Program-made: the position numbers and the translations under genes
In this document: piece by piece, positions 9,154-17,681 of the stretch
Layout of the letters: every line of letters begins with the position of its first letter
Position numbering within the stretch: the first letter of the stretch is position 1
The notes under the pieces: generated by a model
What the model saw: only the letters and a program-made list of their open reading frames with translations
The model's database searches: none
Told to the model about the DNA's origin: nothing
Source: Pseudoxanthomonas sp. PXM02
GTDB taxonomy: Bacteria > Pseudomonadota > Gammaproteobacteria > Xanthomonadales > Xanthomonadaceae
Direction of reading: 5' to 3'
Length of the DNA stretch: 64,000 nucleotides
NCBI RefSeq assembly: GCF_014851805.1
Contig: NZ_JACVAK010000004.1
Location: 213,082-277,081 of the forward strand

Positions 9154-10395
9154 ATGACGCGCACCCGCATGATCCTGGCGATGATCCTGACGTACATGAT
9201 CTTCGCCATGCTGTTGAACTCCGTGGGCACGGTGATCCTGCAGTCCATCCAGGGCTTCGGCATCACCAAGGCCGACGCCAGCCTGCTGGAGGCGTTCAAG
9301 GACCTGCCGATCGCGGTCACCTCGTTCCTGGTGGCCTCGTTCCTGCCGCGACTGGGCTACCGCCGCGCGATGATGCTCGGCCTGCTGCTGGTCGCCGCCG
9401 CCTGCGTGGCGATGCCGATGCTGCAGGCGTTCTGGGCGACCAAACTGCTGTTCACCACGGTGGGCGTGGCGTTCGCGCTGGTGAAGGTGTCGGTCTATTC
9501 CAGCATCGGCCTGCTGACCGAAGGACCCAAGGCGCATGCCGCGTTGACCAGCACGGTGGAAGGCTGGTTCATGGTCGGCATCCTCGGCAGCGCGTGGCTG
9601 TTCGCGGCCTTCATCAATGCCGACATGCCGGGCGATCCGGTGTGGCTGGATGTCTACTGGGTGCTGGCGGCGATGTGCATTGCCGTTGTCGTGCTGCTGG
9701 CGACCTGCACGCTGGACGAGCGTGCGGCGCAGGATGGGCACGCTGCGGGCGAGTCCTTCATCGACATGTTCCGCCTGCTCGCGTTGCCGCTGGTGGTGGT
9801 GTTCCTGGTGTCGGCCTTCCTCTACGTGCTGATGGAACAGGCGATCAACACGTGGCTGCCGACGTTCAACCGCGAGATCCTGCACCTGCCCACCACGCTC
9901 AGCGTGCAGGCGGCCAGCATCTTCGCCGGCTCACTGGCGCTGGGACGGTTGGGTGGCGGCGTGCTGCTGCGGCGCATCCCGTGGTTCTGGCTGCTGTCCG
10001 CGTGCGTGGTGGCGATGGCGGTGCTGGTGTTGCTGGCCCTGCCGCTGGCGGCCAACGTGCAGGCGCGCGAGGGCATGACGTGGTGGAACGCACCTGCTGC
10101 CGCGTACGTGTTCCCGATGATCGGCCTGCTGATGGCGCCGATCTACCCGGCGATCAATTCGGTGGTGCTCAGTGCGCTGCCGAAGTCGCGGCACGCAGCG
10201 ATGACCGGGCTCATCGTCGTGTTCTCCGCACTGGGCGGCACCACCGGTTCGTACGTGACCGGCCAGCTGTTCGCGCACTTCGACGGCTCGCGGGCGTTCT
10301 ACCTGCTGCTGGCGCCGATGGCGATGCTGCTAGTGTCGATGGCGCTGCTGCAGCGCGCAGTGTCGAAGCGTCCAGGCATTCCGCTGGCGGCGTAA
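9154..10395 (+). CDS. MFS transporter, probable sugar permease
   Basis: The 413-residue inner-membrane protein has twelve hydrophobic segments and the general layout of the major facilitator superfamily (SASLLEAFKDLPIAVTSF in the first half, a long cytoplasmic loop near the middle, PMIGLLMAPIYPAINSVVLS late, as in FucP-like symporters). ATG 9127 is an alternative start, but it lies inside a TAGGAT element (9123-9128) that resembles a -10 box, so ATG 9154 is preferred. As the last gene of the LacI/GH65/TonB-receptor locus it likely carries the disaccharide from periplasm to cytoplasm. Confidence 0.88.
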   Translation: MTRTRMILAMILTYMIFAMLLNSVGTVILQSIQGFGITKADASLLEAFKDLPIAVTSFLVASFLPRLGYRRAMMLGLLLVAAACVAMPMLQAFWATKLLFTTVGVAFALVKVSVYSSIGLLTEGPKAHAALTSTVEGWFMVGILGSAWLFAAFINADMPGDPVWLDVYWVLAAMCIAVVVLLATCTLDERAAQDGHAAGESFIDMFRLLALPLVVVFLVSAFLYVLMEQAINTWLPTFNREILHLPTTLSVQAASIFAGSLALGRLGGGVLLRRIPWFWLLSACVVAMAVLVLLALPLAANVQAREGMTWWNAPAAAYVFPMIGLLMAPIYPAINSVVLSALPKSRHAAMTGLIVVFSALGGTTGSYVTGQLFAHFDGSRAFYLLLAPMAMLLVSMALLQRAVSKRPGIPLAA

Positions 10396-10465
10396 CGTGC
10401 GGGCGTTGACGCCACCTCGCAAGAGGGGTGGCGTATCGTGTCGCTCCCCGAACACGAGACGACGC

Positions 10466-10921
10466 ATGAACGCGACCGGCGTGGCCCTGGCCCTGTTCAT
10501 CGGCATGCTGTTGCCGTTGCAGGCACTGATCAATGCGTCGCTCGGCCGGCAGACCTTCGGGCCGCTGTTCGCGTCGCTGTGCTCGTTCCTTGTGGGCACG
10601 GGCGTCCTGCTTGCCTGGTGGCTGCTGACGCGCCCGGTGTTCGTGCCTACCGCACTTGCGAAGGTGCCGTGGTGGGCATGGATGGGTGGCGCGATTGGCG
10701 CGGTGTTCGTCGCTTCGGCGACATTGCTGGTGCCGCGATTGGGCGCGGCATCGCTGATCTGCCTGGTGGTCGCCGGGCAGCTGGTGGGTTCGGTCGTGCT
10801 GGACCATTACGGCGTGCTGCACGCGCGGCAGCCGGTGGATGCGTTGCGCGTGGTCGGCCTGTTGCTGGTGGTCGCCGGCGCGCTGCTGGTGGTGAAGCCC
10901 TGGCAGTCCGCGGGCGCTTGA
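10466..10921 (+). CDS. DMT-family transporter, YdcZ/DUF606 type
   Basis: The 151-residue protein has five hydrophobic helices and the DUF606 (YdcZ) hallmarks: an N-terminal helix with GMLLPLQALINASLG, a central GAIGAVFVASATLLVPRLGAA and a final VGLLLVVAGALLVV. These half-size drug/metabolite transporters work as dimers in the inner membrane; their substrates are mostly unknown. ATG 10466 is chosen because the hydrophobic region starts there and the 23 upstream codons are Arg-rich and atypical. The glycosylase gene follows three bases after the stop, so the two are probably cotranscribed. Confidence 0.85.
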   Translation: MNATGVALALFIGMLLPLQALINASLGRQTFGPLFASLCSFLVGTGVLLAWWLLTRPVFVPTALAKVPWWAWMGGAIGAVFVASATLLVPRLGAASLICLVVAGQLVGSVVLDHYGVLHARQPVDALRVVGLLLVVAGALLVVKPWQSAGA

Positions 10922-10924
10922 GGG

Positions 10925-11446
10925 GTGGGTGATCTGCTGACCGGTCTGCCGCCGAGCATCGGCGCGGACTGCCGCGTGCTGGTGCTGGGGTCGATGCCGG
11001 GCGATGCCTCGTTGCACGCCGCACGTTACTACGCGCATCCCCGTAACCGGTTCTGGCCGCTGATGGCGTCGCTGTGCGGGTTCTCGACCGACCTGCCGTA
11101 TGAAGCACGCATGCGTGGCTTGCATGAGGGCGGCGTCGGCCTATGGGATGTCATCGGCCAGTGCGAACGTCGTGGCAGCCTGGACGCCAGCATCGTGCGC
11201 GGGACCGAGGTCGCCAACCCGGTGGCCGACCTGCTGGTGGCGCATCGCAGCATCCAGGCGATCGCGCTGAATGGAGGAAAGGCCGCCGAGGCGTTCCGTC
11301 GTCATGTCGAGCCGCAGCTGCCGCAGACGCAGCGGCCAGTCGTGTTCGCGCTGCCATCGACCAGTCCTGCCAACGCCTCCTTCCAGTACGAGCGGCTGCG
11401 CGCGGCATGGGACGCGATTGCGCCTTTGCTGCGTGTCCGCGGCTGA
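10925..11446 (+). CDS. DNA-deoxyinosine (hypoxanthine) glycosylase, UDG superfamily family 6
   Basis: The 173-residue enzyme has the family 6 UDG motifs: LGSMPGDASL near the N-terminus, YYAHPRNRFWPLMASLCG, a central GVGLWDVIGQCERRGSLDASI and a late LPSTSPANAS. Family 6 enzymes excise hypoxanthine (deaminated adenine) from DNA, starting base-excision repair. The start is GTG at 10925, three bases after the DMT transporter stop; no in-frame ATG precedes the first motif. The length is normal for the family. Confidence 0.88.
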   Translation: MGDLLTGLPPSIGADCRVLVLGSMPGDASLHAARYYAHPRNRFWPLMASLCGFSTDLPYEARMRGLHEGGVGLWDVIGQCERRGSLDASIVRGTEVANPVADLLVAHRSIQAIALNGGKAAEAFRRHVEPQLPQTQRPVVFALPSTSPANASFQYERLRAAWDAIAPLLRVRG

Positions 11447-11654
11447 CAATGCGGCAGCGTATCGTGGCGCACTGGGGTCCGACCAAAGCGATACCACTGC
11501 GTGCGGCGCAGCGCGTGATGCCGCCGTGACGCGGCACCGGCGGCCCGCAATGTCCCGCCATGGACAGCAAATAACACCAATGAATGGTTGGCGCATCGCG
11601 TCGTGCCGGCCACAATAGGGGTTCCCCTCTTCACGCCCCCACCGGAGTAACGCC

Positions 11655-13085
11655 ATGTCCGACATCAAGGAAGCCAAAGTCCCCGATATCGGTGACTACG
11701 ACGGCGTACCGGTGATCGAAATCCTGGTGGCCGTGGGCGACACGGTGAAGAAGGACCAGGGCCTGGTGACGCTGGAATCGGACAAGGCGACGATGGAAGT
11801 GCCGTCCGCGTTCTCCGGCGTGGTGAAGGAGATCAAGGTCAAGCTCGGCGACGAACTGGCCGAGGGCGCCGTCGTCGCGCTGATCGAAGTCAGTAAAGGC
11901 GCTGCCGAGGCCAAGCCGGCCGCCGCCGCACCGGCCCCGACGGCCGCCGCCGAGACCGGCGCGAAGGTCGAGCCGGTCGCCGTCTCGCCGACGCCGGACA
12001 AGATCGCTCAGCGCGAGATCGCGCAGGAGCGCGCCGCACCGGCGGTCGCGCCCGCCGCGTCGCGCGTGTTGGACGACAAGCCGGGCATCGATCCCGAAGC
12101 GTCGCCGCCGCGCACCCCGCCGGTCGAGTTCAAGGCCGACCGCGTGCTGCCGGAGAAGGTCGCCTACGCCAGCCCTGCAGTGCGCCTGTTCGCGCGCGAG
12201 CTGGGCGTGGACCTCAACCAGGTGAAAGGCACCGAGCGCGGTGGCCGCATCAGCAAGGAAGACGTGCAGAAGTACGTCAAGGGCGCGCTGGCGGGCGGCG
12301 TGGCCGCGCCGGCAGCCGCAGGCGCGCCGGTCGCCGCGGGTGGCGGGCTCAACCTGCTGCCGTGGCCGAAGGTGGACTTCAGCAAGTTCGGCGAGACCGA
12401 AGTCGTCCAGCTGTCGCGCATCAAGAAGATTTCCGGCGCCAACCTGGCGCGCAACTGGGCGATGATCCCGCACGTCACCCAGCACGACCACGCCGACATC
12501 ACCGACCTGGAAGCGCTGCGCGTGGCGCTGAACAAGGAAAACGAGAAGGCCGGCATCAAGCTGACCATGCTCGCCTTCCTGATGAAGGCCAGCGTCTCGG
12601 CGCTGAAGAAGTTCCCCGACTTCAACGCCTCGCTGGATGCCAGCGGCGAGAACCTCACGCTGAAGAAGTATTTCCATGTCGGCTTCGCCGCCGACACGCC
12701 GAACGGCCTGGTCGTGCCGGTGATCCGCGACGTCGACAAGAAGGGCGTCAACGAGATCGCGCAGGAAAGCGGCGAGCTGGCGAAGAAGGCGCGCGAAGGC
12801 AAGTTGGGCCCGGCCGAGATGTCGGGCGGCTGCTTCTCGATCTCCTCGCTGGGCGGCATCGGCGGCGTGGCGTTCACGCCCATCGTCAATGCGCCGGAAG
12901 TCGCCATCCTCGGCGTGTCCAAGTCGTCGATCCAGCCGGTGTGGGACGGCAAGCAGTTCCAGCCGCGCCTGATGCTGCCGCTGTCGCTGAGCTACGACCA
13001 CCGCGTGATCGACGGCGCTGCCGCCGCGCGCTTCACCGCCTATCTCGCCCAGTTGCTCGGCGACATGCGCCGCGTGCTGCTGTAA
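11655..13085 (+). CDS. aceF: pyruvate dehydrogenase E2, dihydrolipoyllysine acetyltransferase
   Basis: The 476-residue E2 transfers acetyl groups from lipoamide to CoA. It has one N-terminal lipoyl domain (residues about 4-78; lipoyl Lys44 in ESDKATMEVP), an Ala/Pro/Glu linker, a peripheral-subunit-binding domain (YASPAVRLFARELG ... RISKEDV, about 174-207) and the catalytic domain with the active-site DHRVIDG motif. A GGAGTAACGCC ribosome site precedes ATG. lpdA (E3) follows 13 bp downstream. The E1 gene aceE is not adjacent. The lipoyl domain is nearly identical to the second one of lpdA. Confidence 0.96.
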   Translation: MSDIKEAKVPDIGDYDGVPVIEILVAVGDTVKKDQGLVTLESDKATMEVPSAFSGVVKEIKVKLGDELAEGAVVALIEVSKGAAEAKPAAAAPAPTAAAETGAKVEPVAVSPTPDKIAQREIAQERAAPAVAPAASRVLDDKPGIDPEASPPRTPPVEFKADRVLPEKVAYASPAVRLFARELGVDLNQVKGTERGGRISKEDVQKYVKGALAGGVAAPAAAGAPVAAGGGLNLLPWPKVDFSKFGETEVVQLSRIKKISGANLARNWAMIPHVTQHDHADITDLEALRVALNKENEKAGIKLTMLAFLMKASVSALKKFPDFNASLDASGENLTLKKYFHVGFAADTPNGLVVPVIRDVDKKGVNEIAQESGELAKKAREGKLGPAEMSGGCFSISSLGGIGGVAFTPIVNAPEVAILGVSKSSIQPVWDGKQFQPRLMLPLSLSYDHRVIDGAAAARFTAYLAQLLGDMRRVLL

Positions 13086-13098
13086 GGAGACCGAGACC

Positions 13099-15243
13099 AT
13101 GGCGAACACGATCGAAGTCAAAGTCCCCGACATCGGCGATTACAGCGATGTGCCGGTCATCGAAATCCTGGTCGCCGTCGGCGACACGGTGAAGAAGGAC
13201 CAGGGCCTGGTGACGCTGGAGTCCGACAAGGCCACGCTGGAAGTGCCGTCCTCGGCCGCCGGTGTGGTGAAGGAAATCAAGGTCAAGCTGGGCGACACCC
13301 TGTCCGAAGGCAGTGTGGTGGCCGTGCTGGAAGCCGAAGGTGCTGCCGCGTCCACGCCGGCCCCGGCTGTGCCTGCAGCCCCCGCCGCGCCTGCACCGAC
13401 GCCCGCCGCTGCACCCGCACCTGTCGTCGCGGCGCCGGCGGCCGCACCGGCAGCTGCCGGTGGCGGTGGTTTGATCGAAGCCAAGGTCCCCGATATCGGC
13501 GACTACGACGGTGTGCCGGTCATCGAGATCCTGGTCGCCGTGGGCGACACGGTGAAGAAGGACCAAGGCCTGGTCACGCTGGAATCGGACAAGGCGACGA
13601 TGGAAGTCCCGTCGCCGGCCGCCGGCGTGGTGAAGGAAATCAAGGTCAAGCTCGGCGACGAACTGGCCGAGGGCAGCCTGGTCGCGATCCTGGAAGGCGA
13701 GGGCGCCGCTGCGGCGCCGGCCAAGGCCGCGCCGGTGGCACCGTCCCCGGCAGCACCCGCCGCACCGACGACCTCGGCGCCGAAGCCGGCGCTGGGCACC
13801 GGCAAGCCGGCCGACATCGAATGCCGCATCGTCGTGATCGGTTCCGGCCCGGGCGGCTACACCGCCGCGTTCCGCGCCGCCGACCTTGGCCTGGATACCG
13901 TGCTGATCGAACGTTATGAAGCGCTCGGCGGCGTCTGCCTCAATGTCGGCTGCATTCCGTCGAAGGCGCTGCTGCACGCAGCGGCACTGATCGAGGAAGC
14001 CTCGCACTCCGAAGACATCGGCATCAGCTTCGGCAAGCCGAAGATCGACATCGACAAGCTGCGCGGCTTCAAGCAGGACAAGGTCGTCGGCCAGTTCACC
14101 AAGGGCCTGGCCGGCATGGCCAAGCAGCGCAAGGTGCGTACGATCACCGGCGTGGCGAAGTTCGTCTCGCCGAACGAGCTGGAGATCGTGGGCAGCGACG
14201 GCAAGACGCAGCTGCTGCGCTTCGAGCAGTGCATCATCGCCGCCGGTTCGCAGGCGGTGAAGCTGCCGAACTTCCCGTGGGACGACCCGCGCGTGATGGA
14301 TTCCACCGACGCGCTGCAGCTGGCCGACGTGCCGAAGAAGCTGCTCGTCGTCGGTGGCGGCATCATCGGCCTGGAGATGGCGACGGTGTACCGCGCACTG
14401 GGTGCCGAAGTCACCGTGGTCGAATTCATGGACCAGCTGATGCCGGGCGCCGACAAGGACCTGGTGAAGCCGCTGGCCGACCGTTTGAAGAAGCAGGGCG
14501 TGGCCGTGCACCTGAAGACCAAGGCCGCCAAGGTCGAAGCGTCGAAGAAGGGCATCACCGTCGGCTTCGAAAGCGCCACCGAAGGCCAGAAGCCGGAACT
14601 CGAATCGGGCACGTGGGATCGCGTGCTGGTTGCGGTCGGCCGTTCGCCGAACGGCGGCAAGCTGGATGCCGACAAGGCCGGCGTTACCGTCACCGATCGT
14701 GGCTTCGTGCCCGTCGATGCGCAGATGCGCACCAACGTGCCGCACATCTTCGCCATCGGCGACCTGGTCGGCCAGCCGATGCTGGCGCACAAGGCGACGC
14801 ACGAGGGCAAGCTGGCGGCGGAAGTGGCGGCCGGCGAGAAGAAGGAGTGGGTCGCGCGGGTGATCCCGTCGGTGGCCTACACCGATCCGGAAATCGCGTG
14901 GGTCGGCGTGACCGAGACCGAAGCCAAGGCCAAGGGCCTGAAGATCGGCGTGGGCAAGTTCCCGTGGGTCGCGTCCGCGCGTGCGGTCGGCATCGGCCGC
15001 GGCGAGGGTTCGACCAAGCTGATCTTCGACGAGCACACCCACCGCATCATCGGCGCCGGCATCGTCGGCGTGCATGCGGGCGACCTGATCAGTGAACTGG
15101 CGCTGGCGATCGAGATGGGCGCGGAAGCGGGCGACATCGGTGCAACCATCCACCCGCACCCCACGCTCAGCGAATCGGTGGCGATGGCGGCCGAAGTCTA
15201 CGAAGGCACGATCACCGACCTGTACATCCCGAAGAAGAAGTGA
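13099..15243 (+). CDS. lpdA: dihydrolipoyl dehydrogenase (E3) with two N-terminal lipoyl domains
   Basis: The 714-residue protein begins with two lipoyl domains (residues about 4-79 and 126-201; lipoyl lysines Lys44 and Lys165). Each is followed by an Ala/Pro-rich flexible linker. From about residue 240 comes a complete E3: FAD site VVIGSGPGGYTA, redox disulfide GGVCLNVGCIPS (Cys280/Cys285), the NAD-binding VVGGGIIGLE and the C-terminal HPHPTLSE base motif. It reoxidises dihydrolipoamide with NAD. E3 proteins with one fused lipoyl domain are known in Neisseria and xanthomonads; two in tandem is unusual. The gene overlaps the next start by two bases. Confidence 0.95.
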   Translation: MANTIEVKVPDIGDYSDVPVIEILVAVGDTVKKDQGLVTLESDKATLEVPSSAAGVVKEIKVKLGDTLSEGSVVAVLEAEGAAASTPAPAVPAAPAAPAPTPAAAPAPVVAAPAAAPAAAGGGGLIEAKVPDIGDYDGVPVIEILVAVGDTVKKDQGLVTLESDKATMEVPSPAAGVVKEIKVKLGDELAEGSLVAILEGEGAAAAPAKAAPVAPSPAAPAAPTTSAPKPALGTGKPADIECRIVVIGSGPGGYTAAFRAADLGLDTVLIERYEALGGVCLNVGCIPSKALLHAAALIEEASHSEDIGISFGKPKIDIDKLRGFKQDKVVGQFTKGLAGMAKQRKVRTITGVAKFVSPNELEIVGSDGKTQLLRFEQCIIAAGSQAVKLPNFPWDDPRVMDSTDALQLADVPKKLLVVGGGIIGLEMATVYRALGAEVTVVEFMDQLMPGADKDLVKPLADRLKKQGVAVHLKTKAAKVEASKKGITVGFESATEGQKPELESGTWDRVLVAVGRSPNGGKLDADKAGVTVTDRGFVPVDAQMRTNVPHIFAIGDLVGQPMLAHKATHEGKLAAEVAAGEKKEWVARVIPSVAYTDPEIAWVGVTETEAKAKGLKIGVGKFPWVASARAVGIGRGEGSTKLIFDEHTHRIIGAGIVGVHAGDLISELALAIEMGAEAGDIGATIHPHPTLSESVAMAAEVYEGTITDLYIPKKK

Positions 15244-15848
15244 TCCGCCTACTGGCCCGCGTCTGGTTGGCGGGGGCCTTGTTGGCCTCCAGCGCCGCTG
15301 CGCTGGCGTGTACCTGTGGCCCGGTGGACTCGCGCGACCTTGACGATCTGGCGGCGCGGAACGCCTACGTCGCCTTGGTCCGGGTTTCTGCTGTCGAGCT
15401 GGTGCGCGAGTCCGCGCTGCGGGATTTTCTTGGCGACACTCCCTCGTCGGCCAGGCTGTACGGAACCCCGTATCAAACCGGGGGAGCCGTCGCTCGTTAC
15501 GTGCTGGTGGAGCAGATCAAGGGCAAGGCGCTGACCGGGATCCCCCGGTTGGAATACGAATTGGCAACCGGGTGCACGAGGGGCGTTGCGCCGGGAGATT
15601 TCCTGCTGCTGTTCTGGGATCAGCCGGGCACGGTGCTTAAACCGTCGGCGTGCGAGTCGCGGATCGTAAATCTGGGGGCGTACCTGGGCTTCGATCACCT
15701 GCTGTTGGCAGGCCTACGCGAAAACGTCGCCTCAGGCCGCCCCATGCATCCCTGCGACTTGGATTCGGGGCCACCTTCCGACGATGCGACATGCATCGAG
15801 CGCAGACGTCAGTCCGAGGCGTTGGACAGGGCGCTGGGCAATCCGTAG
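15240..15848 (+). CDS. secreted CxC protein, possibly netrin/TIMP-like
   Basis: The 202-residue product starts at a GTG overlapping the lpdA stop (GTGA) and immediately enters a signal peptide (ALLASSAAALA). Cleavage would leave a mature protein starting CTCGPVDSRD. A Cys-x-Cys at the mature N-terminus, followed by a segment like NAYVALVRVSAVE, resembles the NTR/TIMP fold, in which the first Cys pairs with downstream cysteines; Cys residues occur later (TGC, SAC, HPC, TCI). The site is not a good lipobox (Ala at -3). GC and codon use drop relative to lpdA, so the overlap may be accidental. The function is unknown. Confidence 0.75.
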   Translation: MIRLLARVWLAGALLASSAAALACTCGPVDSRDLDDLAARNAYVALVRVSAVELVRESALRDFLGDTPSSARLYGTPYQTGGAVARYVLVEQIKGKALTGIPRLEYELATGCTRGVAPGDFLLLFWDQPGTVLKPSACESRIVNLGAYLGFDHLLLAGLRENVASGRPMHPCDLDSGPPSDDATCIERRRQSEALDRALGNP

Positions 15849-15884
15849 GCCGGATTCTCTACTCTTTCTCTTTCGTTGTGCGCC

Positions 15885-16088
15885 TCATGCGGGCAATGGC
15901 ATCGCTTTCGCCGCGCGCCGTGCCTCGATCCGCTTCCACACCTTTTCATGGAAGTGGAACACCACTGTATTGGTGGCCGGCTCGATCAGCGCCAGCGCGC
16001 CGCCCACCAGCAGGCTGCCGGTGAACAGGTAGCCCAGAGTGAAGGCCACCGCGAAATGCAGGATCGCGAAGCTGAGGGTCTTGTTCAC
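15885..16088 (-). CDS. DUF2061 small membrane protein
   Basis: The 67-residue protein matches DUF2061: NKTLSFAILHFAVAFTLGYL, then GSLLVGGALALIEPATNTVVFHFHEKVWKRIE, giving two transmembrane helices with the conserved EP, HF and HE residues. GTG 16088 is preferred because TCTGGAG sits at the right distance and other family members begin here; the open frame upstream adds an unrelated 29 residues. An inverted repeat TGAGA-N5-TCTCA (16103-16117) lies just before the ribosome site. It reads convergently toward the CxC gene. The role is unknown. Confidence 0.82.
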   Translation of the reverse strand: MNKTLSFAILHFAVAFTLGYLFTGSLLVGGALALIEPATNTVVFHFHEKVWKRIEARRAAKAMPLPA

Positions 16089-16195
16089 GGTGGGGCTCCA
16101 GATGAGAACTGGTCTCAAGTATGGGCGCCCCGCGCCGGCCGTCCAATGAAACGATCTGCTCGATTCCATAGCCAATGGCTATCAATGAGCGCCGC

Positions 16196-17137
16196 TCAGA
16201 ACCGGAAGGTCACGCCGGCCATGGGGCCGTGGACCTTGAACTCGCCCGTCATCTTGCCGGTGACATCGACGGTGCCGACGCCGGACTCGGCGGGCGCCTC
16301 GAACGAGCCGCGGTAATCGTCGCTGAGCTTCAGGCGGAACCAGTCATAGCCCACGTGAATGCCGAGGCGCTCGGTGACCAGATACTCGACCAGCAGGCCG
16401 CCGCGCTCGAAATGGCCGCGCTCGTCGATGAAATCGCCCCAGCGGGTATCCAGATATTGGGCCTGTGCCTCAAGGCGGAGCCGCGGCGTGGGCGACCAGC
16501 TCAATCGGGTATGCAGGTTGGGCGAGGTGCCGTCGCGCTTCCAGTGGAACGTCTCCCATTGGGGCTCCACCTCGCCGGTGCCCGTGCTCGTGCCTGTCCC
16601 GCGCGCTTCGAGTGTCGCATGGGTGATGCCCGCGCCCAGGCCCCACTGGAAGCGGGGCGTATCGATGACGGCGAAGTCGTAGTTCAGGCTGGCCAGTTCG
16701 AAGCTGATGCGGCCGTCCACGTCGATGGCGGGGACTTCGACCGGCTCGCCCGGAACCTCGACCTCGTCGAAGATGTTCCCGGGGTCGATCCAGTCACCGT
16801 CGAAATTCCACGACTGGTCGCGCCGGTAGTCGTAGTAGTTCAGGCGCAGCGACTGGCGCGGGGTCATGTTGAAGGCGAGTTCGCCGCGCGGACGCCAGCG
16901 GCCATCGGCATCGATGCCGCCCGACGCGGCGAGGTCTTCCGACTGTTCGCCGTCGGTGGCGACCCCCGTGCCGTCGAATCGGATGTTGGCCTCCGGATTG
17001 AAGGCCGACAGCCGGAGCTCGAAGCGCGCGTCTTCGGCGAAGTCCTGTGCCGATGCGGTCATTGAGAAGCACGACAGCGGAAGGCAGGCGAGAGCGGACG
17101 CGAGCACGTGCGTGCGATGGGGGCGAGGCCGTTTCAT
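16196..17137 (-). CDS. outer membrane beta-barrel protein
   Basis: The 313-residue protein has a signal peptide (MKRPRPHRTH... ending TASAQ) and alternating beta-strand sequence throughout (LRLNYYDYRRDQSW, FELASLNYDFAV, RLRLEAQAQYLDTRW), closing with AGVTFRF, a typical barrel C-terminus. The mature part has acidic loops with VPGEPVEVP. I do not recognise a specific porin family; it resembles the large group of unclassified gammaproteobacterial barrels. ATG 17137 is chosen because the signal peptide starts there; upstream starts would add Cys/Arg-rich sequence unlike any export signal. It is divergent from the TonB receptor at 17682. Confidence 0.8.
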   Translation of the reverse strand: MKRPRPHRTHVLASALACLPLSCFSMTASAQDFAEDARFELRLSAFNPEANIRFDGTGVATDGEQSEDLAASGGIDADGRWRPRGELAFNMTPRQSLRLNYYDYRRDQSWNFDGDWIDPGNIFDEVEVPGEPVEVPAIDVDGRISFELASLNYDFAVIDTPRFQWGLGAGITHATLEARGTGTSTGTGEVEPQWETFHWKRDGTSPNLHTRLSWSPTPRLRLEAQAQYLDTRWGDFIDERGHFERGGLLVEYLVTERLGIHVGYDWFRLKLSDDYRGSFEAPAESGVGTVDVTGKMTGEFKVHGPMAGVTFRF

Positions 17138-17681
17138 GGGCGTTCCATGCAGGGGGAGAGCCTCTACCCTCGCCATCGAAGGGTCGTCATAGGGTGAATT
17201 GAATGAACGGCCCGCGCCTGCGTACGCCTGCTTGCGCCGACACGAAGAGAGGTTACGGCGGTGGCTTGAACATGGGGTGCAGCGGCCATCGTGTGCGGTG
17301 AGATGGCCGCGCCCGCCGTCGCATGGATGCGCCCAAGCCTCGCGAAATCGCCCCAACAAAGTGCATCGGTGCACCTGCGATGTGCAGCGGAAACAAAGTT
17401 GCGCGATGAGCATGCGGGATCGTTGACGATGCTGCGCGCGCGGTGATATTCCGTTGATCGGGAGGCTTTACAGGACATGGCGCGCTGCATGCGCGCCGTC
17501 GTCGTGTGCCCGGAAAAGCCGTCGTGCGATCGCACTGCCTCCTGCACCGCCATGCCCCACGCAGCACATGGTCGCCAGACCATGCCGATGATGCGTGCGC
17601 CCATGTCCTGGCTCCTGCTTCAGACGATGTGCCGCATGCGTCGCGTGCGAGCACCACCTCGACCCTTTCCCGGAGTGCTGC
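17138..17681. other. gene-free divergent intergenic region
   Basis: These 544 bp separate the minus-strand barrel gene from the plus-strand TonB receptor and must hold both promoters. I see no gene. There is a hairpin GTGCA-TCGG-TGCAC (17361-17374) flanked by two AACAAAGT copies, and a 7-bp inverted repeat GGCGCGC/GCGCGCC (17479-17497) about 185 bp before the receptor. No convincing -35/-10 pair was found. Confidence 0.5.

Noticed and set aside
6547..9885. 1112-codon open frame on the minus strand across the TonB receptor and MFS genes
   Set aside because: It is antisense to two well-supported genes and reads as His/Arg/Gln/Val-rich low-complexity protein, the usual shadow of GC-rich third codon positions.
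13033..15159. 708-codon open frame on the minus strand across lpdA
   Set aside because: Antisense to an intact lpdA with no domain of its own; repeats in it mirror the duplicated lipoyl domains.
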